From Gemmatimonadota bacterium (GTDB lineage Bacteria > Gemmatimonadota > Gemmatimonadetes > Gemmatimonadales > GWC2-71-9): a DNA stretch of 64,000 nt. Position numbers and translations under genes: made by a program. Under the pieces are notes generated by a model. It did not search any database. It was not told where the DNA came from and saw nothing but the letters and a program-made list of their open reading frames with translations. The DNA is taken from assembly GCA_029262195.1 (NCBI GenBank), contig JAJCZX010000010.1:255352-319351 (forward strand), written 5' to 3'. The stretch's first letter is position 1. Every line of letters starts with the position of its first letter. Below, one piece after another: positions 44,414 through 54,345 of this stretch.

Positions 44414-46752
44414 CTGAAGTTAAGGGCAGCAGAACTGAAACCGCCGGGAAGAAAACGGCCAAGAGCGCGAAAAAGACCGTTTCCAGGAGGGTCGTCAAAA
44501 AGAAGTCCACCGGAACTGCCAAAGAGAAAATCGGTCAAGTGCAGCAACCGGTTGAAGCTGTGTTCCCGGCTCCAAAGCCCGAGGTCACCCCAAAGGATGC
44601 AACTCCGGTACCAGGCGCCCCGACGGCGGCACGGCAGCTAGATGATTGCGCATACTACCTGAATCGAGAATTGACCTGGTTGAACTTTAATTTCCGCGTG
44701 TTGGCCGAGGCTGAGTCTCCTGATGCTCCGTTGCTGGAACGGGCGAAATTCGTGTCAATCGTTAGCTCAAACCTGGACGAATTTTTTATGAAGCGAATCG
44801 GCGGGCTGAAGCAGCAGGTCGGGGCGGGCCTTACCGATCTCAGTGTGGATGGTCGTACGCCGCAGCAACAGATTGACGAATGCGCCAAACTCGTGAAAAT
44901 CCTTGAAAAGCGAAAGCGGAAAGCGTTTCTTGCAATCAAGGACGAACTGTCCAAACAGGAGATAGATATTCTTGCGTGGGACGATGTCTCGGACGAACAA
45001 AAGGTATACCTGCGAGACTACTATGCCTCCAACGTATATCCCCTTGTGACTCCTCAGGCAACGGATCCTGCGCACCCGTTCCCATTCATTTCAAATCTTT
45101 CTCTAAACCTCCTGGTGTCGTTGCGCCATCCCGGCACGACCGATATTTCGCTGGCACGAGTGAAGGTGCCAGTGGGCGCCGGTATTGATCGTTTCGTACG
45201 GCTGCCCGAGCGGAACGCCTTGGTGCCACTTGAGATTGTGATCCGGCACAATCTGGACATGCTTTTTCCTGGAATGGAAATAGTGAAATGCGAAATGTTC
45301 AGGGTAATTCGAAATGCCAACACGGAATTGGACGAAGAGGCCGCCGACGACCTTTTGGCGATGATTGAAACCGAGCTACGGGAACGAAAATTTGCCTCTA
45401 CTGTGAGGCTTGAGGTTGAATCAACGATGGGTACTGTTCACCGCGGCATGTTGTCGGCTGAACTGGGACTCGACGAGTTTGCCGATGTTTATGAAGTAGA
45501 AGGAATAATGGCGCTCAGGGATATCATGGAGTTGTTGGACTTTAGAGACAATCCCGATCTGTTTGATTCTCCGCACCATCCGGTAGATAACCCGATTCTC
45601 GCTACCCCCGGGAGTATCTTTCACACAATCCGCAACAACGGCTCCATTCTGTTAATGCACCCCTACGAGTCCTTTGGCACTTCCGTCGAGCGTTTCCTTT
45701 GCGAGGCCAGCCAGGACCCGAAGGTGCGAGCCATCAAAATGACGCTCTATCGTACGTCAGCGGAGACCAAAGCCATTCGTTATCTGATGGATGCCGCCCG
45801 AAACGGCAAACAGGTAGCAGTCGTGATGGAACTGAAAGCGCGCTTTGACGAGGCGGCCAACATTGGTTGGGCCAACCATCTGGAGCAAGTTGGAATTCAT
45901 GTAACCTACGGCGTGGTGGGACTCAAAACCCACTGTAAGGCGATCCTGGTTGTGCGTCAGGATTACACGGGTATTAAGAGGTATGCCCATATCGGAACGG
46001 GGAACTACCACGCTGGTACCGCGCGCCTTTATAGCGACGTCGGCATGTTGACCAGTGATGAAAAAATTGGGGAAGACCTCACGGAGTTGTTTAACTATCT
46101 AACCACCGGGTACAAGCCGAAGCGTACTTACAATAAGATATTGCCTGCTCCGAAGGTTATGAAACCGGCGCTGTTGGAAAAAATTGAACGCGAAATAAAG
46201 AATCACACGGCTGAAACGCCGGGACGAATTGTGTTCAAGATGAATGCCCTGGAGGATCCGGCCATCGTCAAAGCGCTCTACGGAGCCAGCCAGGCCGGCG
46301 TAAAGGTGGAGTTGGTAATTCGCGATACCTGTCGGCTGCGTCCGGGTATAAAAGGTTTGTCCGAAACGACCAGGGTTGTGAGCGTGGTCGGTCGGTTCCT
46401 TGAACACGCTCGGGTTTACTACTTCCATAATTCAGGAGACGAGGAATTTTTTATCGGGTCCGCTGATTGCATGAAGAGAAACCTCGACAGCAGGGTTGAG
46501 ATATTTGCCCCTGTTGAAGAAGAGGGTATGCGTTCGGAACTTCGCCTCCTCCTGGAGGCACAACTGGCCGACACGCGCGGTGCATGGGAAATGAATGCGG
46601 ACGGAAGTTACCGTCGCGTATTGCCGTCAGGTGGTGCCCCGTCCAGTTCCCAGGTGCAGATGATCGCCCGTGCGGAAGATCGGTTGAAAGAGGTTACGCG
46701 GTTGAAACGGCGTAAGCCACGGGGTTTGAAGCGCAATGTAAAAAGAGCCTGA
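44410..46752 (+). CDS. ppk: Polyphosphate kinase 1
   Basis: 780 residues. Residues 1-75 are a Lys/Ala/Pro-rich, probably disordered extension not found in most Ppk proteins. The core then starts with YYLNRELTWLNFNFRVLAEA and has the conserved SSNLDEFFMKRIGGLK, ASQDPKVRAIKMTLYRTS, VGLKTHCKAILVVRQ and RYAHIGTGNYHAGTARLYSD (catalytic His region). It makes polyphosphate from ATP. With pap downstream in function it forms a complete synthesis and use cycle, in keeping with polyphosphate storage in Gemmatimonadota. Confidence 0.95.
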   Translation: MTEVKGSRTETAGKKTAKSAKKTVSRRVVKKKSTGTAKEKIGQVQQPVEAVFPAPKPEVTPKDATPVPGAPTAARQLDDCAYYLNRELTWLNFNFRVLAEAESPDAPLLERAKFVSIVSSNLDEFFMKRIGGLKQQVGAGLTDLSVDGRTPQQQIDECAKLVKILEKRKRKAFLAIKDELSKQEIDILAWDDVSDEQKVYLRDYYASNVYPLVTPQATDPAHPFPFISNLSLNLLVSLRHPGTTDISLARVKVPVGAGIDRFVRLPERNALVPLEIVIRHNLDMLFPGMEIVKCEMFRVIRNANTELDEEAADDLLAMIETELRERKFASTVRLEVESTMGTVHRGMLSAELGLDEFADVYEVEGIMALRDIMELLDFRDNPDLFDSPHHPVDNPILATPGSIFHTIRNNGSILLMHPYESFGTSVERFLCEASQDPKVRAIKMTLYRTSAETKAIRYLMDAARNGKQVAVVMELKARFDEAANIGWANHLEQVGIHVTYGVVGLKTHCKAILVVRQDYTGIKRYAHIGTGNYHAGTARLYSDVGMLTSDEKIGEDLTELFNYLTTGYKPKRTYNKILPAPKVMKPALLEKIEREIKNHTAETPGRIVFKMNALEDPAIVKALYGASQAGVKVELVIRDTCRLRPGIKGLSETTRVVSVVGRFLEHARVYYFHNSGDEEFFIGSADCMKRNLDSRVEIFAPVEEEGMRSELRLLLEAQLADTRGAWEMNADGSYRRVLPSGGAPSSSQVQMIARAEDRLKEVTRLKRRKPRGLKRNVKRA

Positions 46753-46761
46753 GGGGCTCAG

Positions 46762-48285
46762 CTAGATTCGCGAACGACTTTCTGCCACGCGGTCGGCGAG
46801 ACTATCGACCAATTCGCCGAGTTGTTTCTCTTTCTGTGCGGCCTTCTTGTCGGTGAATACCTTTGCCGCAAAGAATATTCCCGACCCGGCGATCAGTGCT
46901 GCTGGCAACATCGCGGTTACCCCAATGGCGAACGAAGTCACACCTACGCCAACAAGGATCGCGACGTCAAGCCCGGCGACGGCCGAAAACAGTTCTTGAT
47001 TCCGTAGTTTCTCGACCGCCCGGATCTCGGTGGCCCCTACCCGCGGCGTGATCGTAATCTGGACGTCACGCACCCCCGCCATTCCGGCGTTGCTAGTCCG
47101 CCATTCAAATGCGTTGCCGATCGTGCTCGCCTGTCCGGGTGCGTCGACGTAGGCACGGATGTCCTCCAGCGCGAAGACATAATCGTTCCCATAGATTTCC
47201 CCGCGAACCGATCGGGTGGCAGTGATTCGCGAAGCCCAACCCATGAAGCCCTTTTCTAGCTCCGGGGTGGCGCTGCCGTGTTTGCGAATCGCGCGGCGGA
47301 CAAACTTCTCAGGGATGTGTACTTCAGCTCCCATTTCCACAACCGAACCCGACGGAAGTCCGTCGCTTTCACTTTCGGCGTGCTCTTCCATCTGCGCCGC
47401 GTTCTTAATGATGTCCCGAACTTCGGCCGTACCATAGCTTCGGCCGGGGCCGGGAGAGGTGAGCGCATTAAAGAACGTGTCTGCACCCTCAAACCGTTGC
47501 GCCGGATGCATTGCCATGGCTTTGACGAGCCCCGCTTCAACGTGAGAGGGCAGGGCGTCCAACCTTCCGCGGGTCTCGGGGAGGACGTCAATGAAACGGC
47601 CGCGGTGGTTTTCTTCCGGGCTCAACCACTTGCCCGGAACGATGCCGATAAGAGCTTCGTAGCAAACGCAGGCGAGGCTGAAAATATCTGTAGAACTTCC
47701 CATGCTGGTGCCGCCGGCAGCTTGTTCGGGGCTCATGTAGCCCACGGTGCCCAACGGAAAACCGGTGCGGGTAAGATGCTCGTCGCTTGCGCTTGTGATT
47801 GCACGGGCGATGCCGAAATCGGCGACCATCGCATGCCCTTCGTGCAGGAGAATATTCTCCGGTTTGATATCTCGGTGGATAACGTCGTTGCGGTGGGCGT
47901 AGGCCAGAGCGTCTGACACCTCCCTTGCGACATCGAGAACTTCGGCGAGGTCCAGTCGGTCCTCCCGCCGCAGACGGTGCCTGAGCGACTCACCCCTCAC
48001 AAATGGCATTGCGTAGTACAGCAGCCCGTCGGCCTCACCGGAATCCAGGAGCGGTATGATATTCGGATGGGTAAGCCCTGCTGCGATCCGAATTTCGCGA
48101 AAGAAACGTTCTGTTCCAAGCGCTGAAGACAGATCGTCTCGCATTACCTTCAAAGCGACCTGCCTTTTATGTCTAACGTCTTCGGCTAGAAAGACGGTCG
48201 ACATTCCCCCTCGCCCGATTATTTCTTGGAGCTTATACGTTGCGGAAAGCGCGTTCGCCAGTGGAGTAGGAATGTCGGTGTTCAC
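46762..48285 (-). CDS. Ser/Thr protein kinase with C-terminal membrane domain
   Basis: 507 residues from the GTG at 48285. Residues 15-280 hold an intact kinase: GRGGMSTVFLAED, VALKVM, HRDIKPENILL, VADFGIARAI, GTVGYMSPEQA. A linker of about 180 residues follows, then two close membrane helices at about 435-475 (VAILVGVGVTSFAIGVTAMLPAALIAGSGIFFAAKVF) and a short charged tail. The C-terminal half resembles a conserved membrane-linked region of related kinases. A strong terminator-like hairpin lies just upstream of the start, so the promoter is very close or the message is leaderless. An in-frame start 15 codons earlier, inside the hairpin, is less likely. Confidence 0.86.
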   Translation of the reverse strand: MNTDIPTPLANALSATYKLQEIIGRGGMSTVFLAEDVRHKRQVALKVMRDDLSSALGTERFFREIRIAAGLTHPNIIPLLDSGEADGLLYYAMPFVRGESLRHRLRREDRLDLAEVLDVAREVSDALAYAHRNDVIHRDIKPENILLHEGHAMVADFGIARAITSASDEHLTRTGFPLGTVGYMSPEQAAGGTSMGSSTDIFSLACVCYEALIGIVPGKWLSPEENHRGRFIDVLPETRGRLDALPSHVEAGLVKAMAMHPAQRFEGADTFFNALTSPGPGRSYGTAEVRDIIKNAAQMEEHAESESDGLPSGSVVEMGAEVHIPEKFVRRAIRKHGSATPELEKGFMGWASRITATRSVRGEIYGNDYVFALEDIRAYVDAPGQASTIGNAFEWRTSNAGMAGVRDVQITITPRVGATEIRAVEKLRNQELFSAVAGLDVAILVGVGVTSFAIGVTAMLPAALIAGSGIFFAAKVFTDKKAAQKEKQLGELVDSLADRVAESRSRI

Positions 48286-48302
48286 GAATACCAAGATACG
48301 AG

Positions 48303-48340
48303 AAAAAGGGGGGTGGGCAACAACCGTCACCCGCCCCCCG
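48303..48340 (-). terminator. Rho-independent terminator after the flotillin gene
   Basis: GGGGGGTGGG (48308-48317) pairs with CCCGCCCCCC (48330-48339); on the minus strand five T residues follow. It is 19 bases after the flotillin stop and 18 bases before the start of the downstream kinase gene. Confidence 0.78.
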
Positions 48341-48358
48341 AGGGTCGGAAACGACTAA

Positions 48359-49879
48359 CTACTTTACTGTCTCTACCTTACCATTCGGTTCGGCCGCTTC
48401 CGCAACCGTGCCCAGTACCTGTGGCAGTTCGATTCCCGCCTGTTGTGCCAGTTCATGGACAGGTGGCAACGCCCCTATCAATCCGGAAAGGAACCCTGCC
48501 GTGCCGCTCTCCGGGCTACCGCTGCCGGAGTCCCAAACGGTGATCTTATCTATCTTCAGGTTTTGAATCGCTTTTACCTGCTCCGCGACCAACGCCGGAA
48601 GTTGTTCGATCATCAGTAATGCCGGGGCCAACTCGGGGTTTGCCTCGCATGCCGCTACCATTTGTTTGTAGCCCTCCGCTTTGGCTTCCAGCAGTTTGCG
48701 CGTTCCTTCCGCCTCGGCTTCATACCTGGCGAGAATGGCGTCGGCGTCACCGCGGGCTTCCCGTCGGGATTTCTCGGCTTCAGCATCTGCGGCGATTTCT
48801 ATCCTCATCTTTTCAATTTCCTGACGTGCCAGCTCTTCTTTGCTTAGCCGTGCCAATTCTTGTTCCCGCTGTGCCCGGAGAATCGCTTCCTGTGCTTCGG
48901 CTGTGGCGACATCTGCGCGCCGGTTGGCGTTGGCGTTGATTTCTGCCAGCGATGCATTGGACTCCGCGATTTCAGCGCGGGACTTGTTCTCACCCTGGAC
49001 AGCGACGGACTCAGCATTGGCCACCTGAACGCGTTGAGCCTGCTCAGCTTCTTTAGCCGCCGCAACGGTTTCGGCAAGGCGTTGAGCTTTCGCGATTTCG
49101 AAATCTCGTTCGGACTCCACCTCCCCCTGAATCGCTTTTGCCTCCATGGCAGCGACGGCTACGCGTCGTTCCTCTTCGGCTTGCTTTGAACCAGTTTCAC
49201 CATCGCGTTCCTGCTGTGCCACATCGACCCGCGCAGTATTAACCGCTTCGGCCGCCGCACGTTTACCGATGGCTGCGATGTAGCCGCTCTCATCCGTGAT
49301 GTCGCGGATGTTCACATTGATGAGTTCGAGCCCGATTTTGTTGATCTCCTCGGTTACGTTCTCATTGATCAGGGCCATGAATTTTTCGCGGTCCTTATTG
49401 ATCTCTTCAATGGATAGGGTCGCGATTACCAAGCGGAGTTGGCCAAGAATGATGTCCTGGGCCTGTTCTGCGATTTTGTCTTCGCTCAGGTGCAACAATC
49501 TCTCTGCCGCCGCGTTCATCAATACCGCCTGTGTGGAAATACCCACCGTGAACGTCGACGGTACATTTACCCTGATGTTGTTTAAGGAGAGAGCCCCTTC
49601 CAGCGGAATGTCGATTGTCAGAGGTTCCAGGTGGAGGTAACCGTAGTCCTGAATCAAGGGCACGACCAGTTTGCCACCGCCGTGCAAACATTGTGATGCC
49701 TGATTGCTTCCAACCCGCCCGTAGATGACGAGAATCTTGTTGCTGGGGCATCTCTTGTATTGCTTCGCTACTATCAGGAACACGAAGAAAAAGATGAACA
49801 AGACTGTTCCAACGATTCCGCCCCAGGCGGCGAACTCTGGCGGAATGGCTTGAAGGAAAAACGGCGTGCTAAAAAACAT
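48359..49879 (-). CDS. floT: Flotillin-family SPFH membrane scaffold
   Basis: 506 residues, the family length. One N-terminal membrane helix (GGIVGTVLFIFFFVFLIVAK) is followed by the SPFH/PHB domain (residues about 45-220, with VTEEINKIGLELINVNIRDITD) and a long Glu/Ala-rich coiled coil of about 190 residues. The C-terminus is Gly/Ala-rich. It scaffolds functional membrane microdomains. The gene just upstream encodes an NfeD-like partner, as in the YuaF-YuaG pair, so the two form an operon (40-base spacing). Confidence 0.93.
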   Translation of the reverse strand: MFFSTPFFLQAIPPEFAAWGGIVGTVLFIFFFVFLIVAKQYKRCPSNKILVIYGRVGSNQASQCLHGGGKLVVPLIQDYGYLHLEPLTIDIPLEGALSLNNIRVNVPSTFTVGISTQAVLMNAAAERLLHLSEDKIAEQAQDIILGQLRLVIATLSIEEINKDREKFMALINENVTEEINKIGLELINVNIRDITDESGYIAAIGKRAAAEAVNTARVDVAQQERDGETGSKQAEEERRVAVAAMEAKAIQGEVESERDFEIAKAQRLAETVAAAKEAEQAQRVQVANAESVAVQGENKSRAEIAESNASLAEINANANRRADVATAEAQEAILRAQREQELARLSKEELARQEIEKMRIEIAADAEAEKSRREARGDADAILARYEAEAEGTRKLLEAKAEGYKQMVAACEANPELAPALLMIEQLPALVAEQVKAIQNLKIDKITVWDSGSGSPESGTAGFLSGLIGALPPVHELAQQAGIELPQVLGTVAEAAEPNGKVETVK

Positions 49880-49919
49880 GGTACCTCCGTTTCGAAGTTC
49901 AGTAATTAGCTACTCCCGT

Positions 49920-50561
49920 CTATGGTGCGGACGTAAGCAACTCGACGGGTTTGACAACCACCGTATTGTCGTCTTCAAACCCCACCACCCTGACCGTCGT
50001 CCTTGGGCCTATGGATTCATCGTTTGAGACTGCCCTCAAATACCGTTCGTGCTCATCTATGACAACTCGAACCTTCCCGCTCCCCTCGCCTTTCGACGGG
50101 ACTTCGATGTACACCGTCCCTTCTAACTCAAGAGCCTGTGAAATGGGGATGTTACCCCGTGCGTGAAGTCCGTAAACGAACGTCAGTAACTTGGTAAGGA
50201 GCCACACGGTCCCCGAGCCGGTTACCAGTCCGGTCATCACGGCGGCGGTCACCCCCCATCCGGCTCCTCTCACCGCACCAAAACCACCCCAGCCAAAACC
50301 CATCATGAACGCGAACAGGCTTTGGATTGAAATAAATTGAAACACCTGTTCGCTGCTGTCCGCCGCACCGGTATCGGCCCCGGTGTCAGCGTCCGCGGCA
50401 TCCAGATCCATGTCCCCGAAGTCGGCATCAAACTCTGAATGCATGTCGGCGTCCCCTCCGACCAGCATCAATATTGATCGGATCAGGAAAACTCCCGTAC
50501 CGATCAAAGCCGGTACTATGAACCAGGCCGCAGTTCCTTCAAAGAAGAATTCGGCGTTCAT
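49920..50561 (-). CDS. NfeD/YuaF-like membrane protein, flotillin partner
   Basis: 213 residues. A membrane helix near the N-terminus (FIVPALIGTGVFLIRSILMLVGG), an Asp-rich loop (DFGDMDLDAADADTGADTG), two or three further helices, then a soluble C-terminal OB-fold-like domain (ELEGTVYIEVPSKGEGSGKVRV, RAVSNDESIGPRTTVRVVGFEDDNTVVVKP). This is the layout of NfeD/YuaF proteins that sit with flotillins. It is upstream of and co-oriented with the flotillin gene. Confidence 0.85.
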   Translation of the reverse strand: MNAEFFFEGTAAWFIVPALIGTGVFLIRSILMLVGGDADMHSEFDADFGDMDLDAADADTGADTGAADSSEQVFQFISIQSLFAFMMGFGWGGFGAVRGAGWGVTAAVMTGLVTGSGTVWLLTKLLTFVYGLHARGNIPISQALELEGTVYIEVPSKGEGSGKVRVVIDEHERYLRAVSNDESIGPRTTVRVVGFEDDNTVVVKPVELLTSAP

Positions 50562-50593
50562 TCAATCCCTTCCGTTTAACGTAAGTGCGACGC

Positions 50594-51841
50594 CTAACTG
50601 TCTCTCCCGGTAACGCCGACTACTGACACACTGAGTACGTACTGAACGTCGAACTCATCTCTCCAGATTCCGTAGATGTCGTTGTCTACAAACTGCATCG
50701 GTTGGAACCGGACCGGCATGTTGATCTCGCCGAGGTAACGGCCCTCGGAGTCGAATACGTCCCAGTCCGCGCTACCAAGATTCATTAATGGGTTGAAGTT
50801 TTCCGCTTCCTCTTCCGTTAGTTCGGAGATGCGTTGCACACGCTGGACCCAGAGTGATTCATCTGGACCGCGCATATACTGTAGGAACGCAGGGTAATGG
50901 TCTTCAAAATTCACCGCCCTCAACAACCCGTTTAGTTGCGGTTCCGGCACTCCGGCATCGGTCCAGACCTGCGCGAGAAAATCGGTGAAAATCTCCCGGT
51001 CTCGGGATGTGACTTCCTCCCTTCCGGAGGGTTTCGTTGCGATTCGGACCAGTTGACCATCGTTGTCGTAATATCGAATTCTGTATTCGTTGTTGACTCC
51101 GAAATAACTGGATCGCCCCGACCCCATCGCCCAGGCAGGTTCCGGCGAAAAGAAATGAAACTCTGGGACTCCGTTGTTCATGATAAAGGTTTTTCCTGAA
51201 AGGACGGTTTGTACTGTGTCGACGATCTCACCGTCAGATCGCATTAGCACGACAGCGTCCAGGGAGTCGAGAGCAGGGGCGTTAGGATCGAACGCGATCT
51301 GCCTGATTTGGCTGGCTATCATGCCGTCGTCGGTCACATCCCAGCGGGCAGGAATTCCTTTAGTCGGATCCAGTACCCAGGAGCCGGCGTCGTCTCCGTT
51401 TAGGGTGAACCTGTCAATACGGCGGTTTGCTAAATCCGGCACAAAGATAGTGTCTCCCGTGCTGAAAATCGGTCCGGCGCCGGCGGCAATTTCACCGGGT
51501 CCCCCGCCGGGTTGTCCGATCGTGTTGAGGAAGAAACCATCCTGGTCGAAGACTTTGATGTGTTGGGCCTGTTGATCGAAAACGAAAACTCGCCCGTCAT
51601 CTGATACTACGATGCCGGCGATTTGGCCGAATTCGTAGTCAGGATCGCCATCTGCGGATCCTATGAGCAAGCCCTGCTCAACCCGCCAACGGTTCGTGTT
51701 GCTCCACAGACCTTCGTCGGGATTCTCTACGATTTCGACTCCGGCGCTGTCTCTCACGGTTCCTCTCCAACCCTGGGCTTCGGACGTCACAGGGAGAACT
51801 ACCACGAATCCGGCCGCGAAAACCGTAAAGGTCCTTTTCAT
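50594..51841 (-). CDS. Exported 6-bladed beta-propeller (NHL-type) protein
   Basis: 415 residues from the ATG at 51841; an upstream ATG would add nine residues before the signal peptide. Cleavage is near SEAQG. Propeller blades are visible as repeated patterns: EFGQIAGIVVSDDGRVFVFDQQAQHIKVFDQDGFFLNTIGQPGGGPGE, then DTIFVPDLANRRIDRFTLNG. The DQ-x-HIKVFD type is common in Gemmatimonadota, where many such proteins exist without a known role. No catalytic motif is seen. It is co-oriented with the flotillin operon but separated by about 30 bases. Confidence 0.83.
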   Translation of the reverse strand: MKRTFTVFAAGFVVVLPVTSEAQGWRGTVRDSAGVEIVENPDEGLWSNTNRWRVEQGLLIGSADGDPDYEFGQIAGIVVSDDGRVFVFDQQAQHIKVFDQDGFFLNTIGQPGGGPGEIAAGAGPIFSTGDTIFVPDLANRRIDRFTLNGDDAGSWVLDPTKGIPARWDVTDDGMIASQIRQIAFDPNAPALDSLDAVVLMRSDGEIVDTVQTVLSGKTFIMNNGVPEFHFFSPEPAWAMGSGRSSYFGVNNEYRIRYYDNDGQLVRIATKPSGREEVTSRDREIFTDFLAQVWTDAGVPEPQLNGLLRAVNFEDHYPAFLQYMRGPDESLWVQRVQRISELTEEEAENFNPLMNLGSADWDVFDSEGRYLGEINMPVRFQPMQFVDNDIYGIWRDEFDVQYVLSVSVVGVTGRDS

Positions 51842-52155
51842 GTTAACGCTGAGAAAATGGGACATCATGGTTCCTTTGATATGATGTTTATGTCGTTATA
51901 TCGATATTACCAGTATGTATATGCCATATATATATTAAGTACGTGCTGTTCGCAAGGGTTGCCAATGGAATAAGGAAGTTCACCGGGGCCAGTTGATAGT
52001 GTCGTGGGGAGTGTCTTAAAGAAACTTCATTCCCATGAAGTGGTTGTCGTAGTGACTACCCTGGAGTTTATGCAGGCCGAATTCGAGAAACTTCGCGGCC
52101 CCTTCGAGGAATGATGCCAGGTGAGGATTCTGTTCGGGAGAGTTAGCTTCGCCCT

Positions 52156-54321
52156 CTAGAACTCGGCTCCAATGGCGATTGTCACGTTCCTACCAGGTTC
52201 GGGTCTAAAGAACGCCATGTTAGCTGTTTCCGCGTAGAGTTCGTCGAAAACATTGTTGACGGATATGGTCACCGTCTTTTGTGGAAGCACGGCAACCTGG
52301 ACTCTCGCCGAGTGCACTGTGTACGCGGGTGCTGAAACTCCAACCGGGCTTGATCTCCAGTCGACGTCATCTTTCTTAGAGGTATATCTGATTCCATAAT
52401 CTGCCGACAAACCTCCGCCCGTGTTAATGTAGCCAAGGCGGGCACCAAGTCGAGTGGAGTAAGTCTCGCCCGGGATGGTGCTGGAACCGACGGAAGTGTC
52501 TGCTACGCCGGTGAGATGACTCCAGTCCACGGCCGCGTACAAGCCCGCCGGTAGATAGAATTTCCCGGCCAGTTCGAAACCGTTGAACCTTATTTCATCA
52601 AGGTTCTGGTTTTGCCTGACGGGTAGCCCGTTTACGATGGCCCCGGTTTCGAGATCGGTTATTCCGTTGAACACGTTGTTGCGGAACAAGTATCCCTCAA
52701 ACTCTATATCATTCCCGAAATATTTAAGGCCGACTTCACTGTTCAAACTGGTTTCCGGCTCGAGGTCGGGATTTACCGACCAGTATGCTCGTCCGTCAGG
52801 TGAAACGCCCTGGAAAAAACTTTCTACGAGATTTGGCGATCGAAATGCCCTCCCGACAGAACTCACGAGGTTTATCCGGTCATTTACTCGGAACAGAAGG
52901 TTGGCAGCTCCCACCACAGTGCGATCGGATTTTGAAACCAGCGGGCCCGTTATACCGGCAGTAGTGTGGGAACTTATTTTTACACTCTGAAAACGCGCTC
53001 CGAGAGTGATATCGAGGCGCGAAACGGGTGTTATCCTCCCTTGCGCGAAGAAACCCGCACTGGAAAACACTGCGTCGGGCACGCGGGTGCCGCTGGTGGT
53101 AGTGCTCGGAGGACCGAATCCGGTCACGGTCCGAGTACTAACGTCGGTGTTGGTGGATCGGTCCTGGAAAAAATCGGACCCATATGTGAGCAAGACTCCG
53201 GTGCCGACAAATTTTTGAGCATCGAGTCGGTACCCCTTGGTATCGAGGTCGGTGAAATTTTCAGTGATGCTGTTTAGCGCGGCTCCGGGAGGTCCGAGCG
53301 GGCCGGATACGATAGTATTGAAATCGCGTTCGTTGCTTTGCGAGTATGCGGCGATCTCCAACCGATCCGTCAGAGGGGATCTCAGGTCTCGGGCTTTGTA
53401 ACTCAGTGTGGTTCGCGCAAAATCTTGATTAGGGAAGAGGAGTTGGACCGTCAATCCCGGAGCGCCGAGATCGTTTGGGTCTACGAATCCGAAACCTGCT
53501 TCTTTGGCGTTATAGAACGACTGCTTGAGTGACACGGAGTGTCGCTCAGATATAGCGTATTGCGCTGACCCGTTGATCGAGAAATCTTCGACTCCCGTGT
53601 CGTTGACAGTTGCCTTCGAGGCGAGGGACAGGTCTCCAAATTGTCCTGCGGGTGCTGAGTACGGATCTGCATTTCGATAGGACCCGTCAACGGAAAAGGA
53701 GAGTCTGCCGAGTGCGCCCCAGAGTGAAAGTTCGGAACGGCGTTGTTCGCCGGCGGAGCTGTACTGACCCGTTATTCGCCCGTGAATTTGGTCGGGTCCG
53801 CTCCGGTCTGTTGGGCGAGTGATCACATTGATCACGCCGCCGACCGCGTCAGACCCGTAGAGCACGGAGGACGCGCCGCGAACCACTTCGATTCGCTCGA
53901 TACGTTCAAGTCCGATCAATGCAGGTGTCTCGCCGCGATCCTGTTCCCTGCGTGTGTTGTTGAGCCGTAGGCCATCTTCCAGGAGTAAAAGTCTTTGGCC
54001 GATCATGCCGCGGATAACGGGTTTCCGCTGAGCTGCGCCCACGCCTTCGGCGTCGAGTCCTGGAACGTCAAGAAAAAGGTCGGCGATATTGTTCGGTCTA
54101 GTGCGGCTGATCAGGCCTGCGTCCAGGATAGAGACGTGGGCTGGAGTATAAAAAAGAGCAACGGCTGTTCTGGAAGCAGTGACCGAAATGGCCGCCAGCC
54201 GGAACACTGAATCCCGGGTGGTGGAGTCGACTCCAGTTGGTCTTTGCTGAGCGTTCAACGGGTTCGCGGCGACACTGAACAGTGTTAACACTGATAAAGC
54301 GTTGGGAAATCTGCGAAACAT
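52156..54321 (-). CDS. TonB-dependent outer-membrane receptor
   Basis: 721 residues. The signal peptide is cleaved near LNAQQRP. The plug domain is clear: LAAISVTASRTAVALFYTP (TonB box region), NIADLFLDVPGLDAEGVG, PVIRGMIGQRLLLLEDGLRLNN and IERIEVVRGASSVLYGSDAVGGVINVITRP. The barrel ends in GRNVTIAIGAEF. The DGLRLNNTRREQDRGETP motif resembles metal or hemin receptors, and the nearby gene for heme-rich NirS could explain a need for heme or iron. That is inference. A perfect 13-bp hairpin lies between it and nirS on the same strand. Confidence 0.92.
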   Translation of the reverse strand: MFRRFPNALSVLTLFSVAANPLNAQQRPTGVDSTTRDSVFRLAAISVTASRTAVALFYTPAHVSILDAGLISRTRPNNIADLFLDVPGLDAEGVGAAQRKPVIRGMIGQRLLLLEDGLRLNNTRREQDRGETPALIGLERIERIEVVRGASSVLYGSDAVGGVINVITRPTDRSGPDQIHGRITGQYSSAGEQRRSELSLWGALGRLSFSVDGSYRNADPYSAPAGQFGDLSLASKATVNDTGVEDFSINGSAQYAISERHSVSLKQSFYNAKEAGFGFVDPNDLGAPGLTVQLLFPNQDFARTTLSYKARDLRSPLTDRLEIAAYSQSNERDFNTIVSGPLGPPGAALNSITENFTDLDTKGYRLDAQKFVGTGVLLTYGSDFFQDRSTNTDVSTRTVTGFGPPSTTTSGTRVPDAVFSSAGFFAQGRITPVSRLDITLGARFQSVKISSHTTAGITGPLVSKSDRTVVGAANLLFRVNDRINLVSSVGRAFRSPNLVESFFQGVSPDGRAYWSVNPDLEPETSLNSEVGLKYFGNDIEFEGYLFRNNVFNGITDLETGAIVNGLPVRQNQNLDEIRFNGFELAGKFYLPAGLYAAVDWSHLTGVADTSVGSSTIPGETYSTRLGARLGYINTGGGLSADYGIRYTSKKDDVDWRSSPVGVSAPAYTVHSARVQVAVLPQKTVTISVNNVFDELYAETANMAFFRPEPGRNVTIAIGAEF

Positions 54322-54345
54322 GATTGTTGGCTCTCCGAGGCGGTG

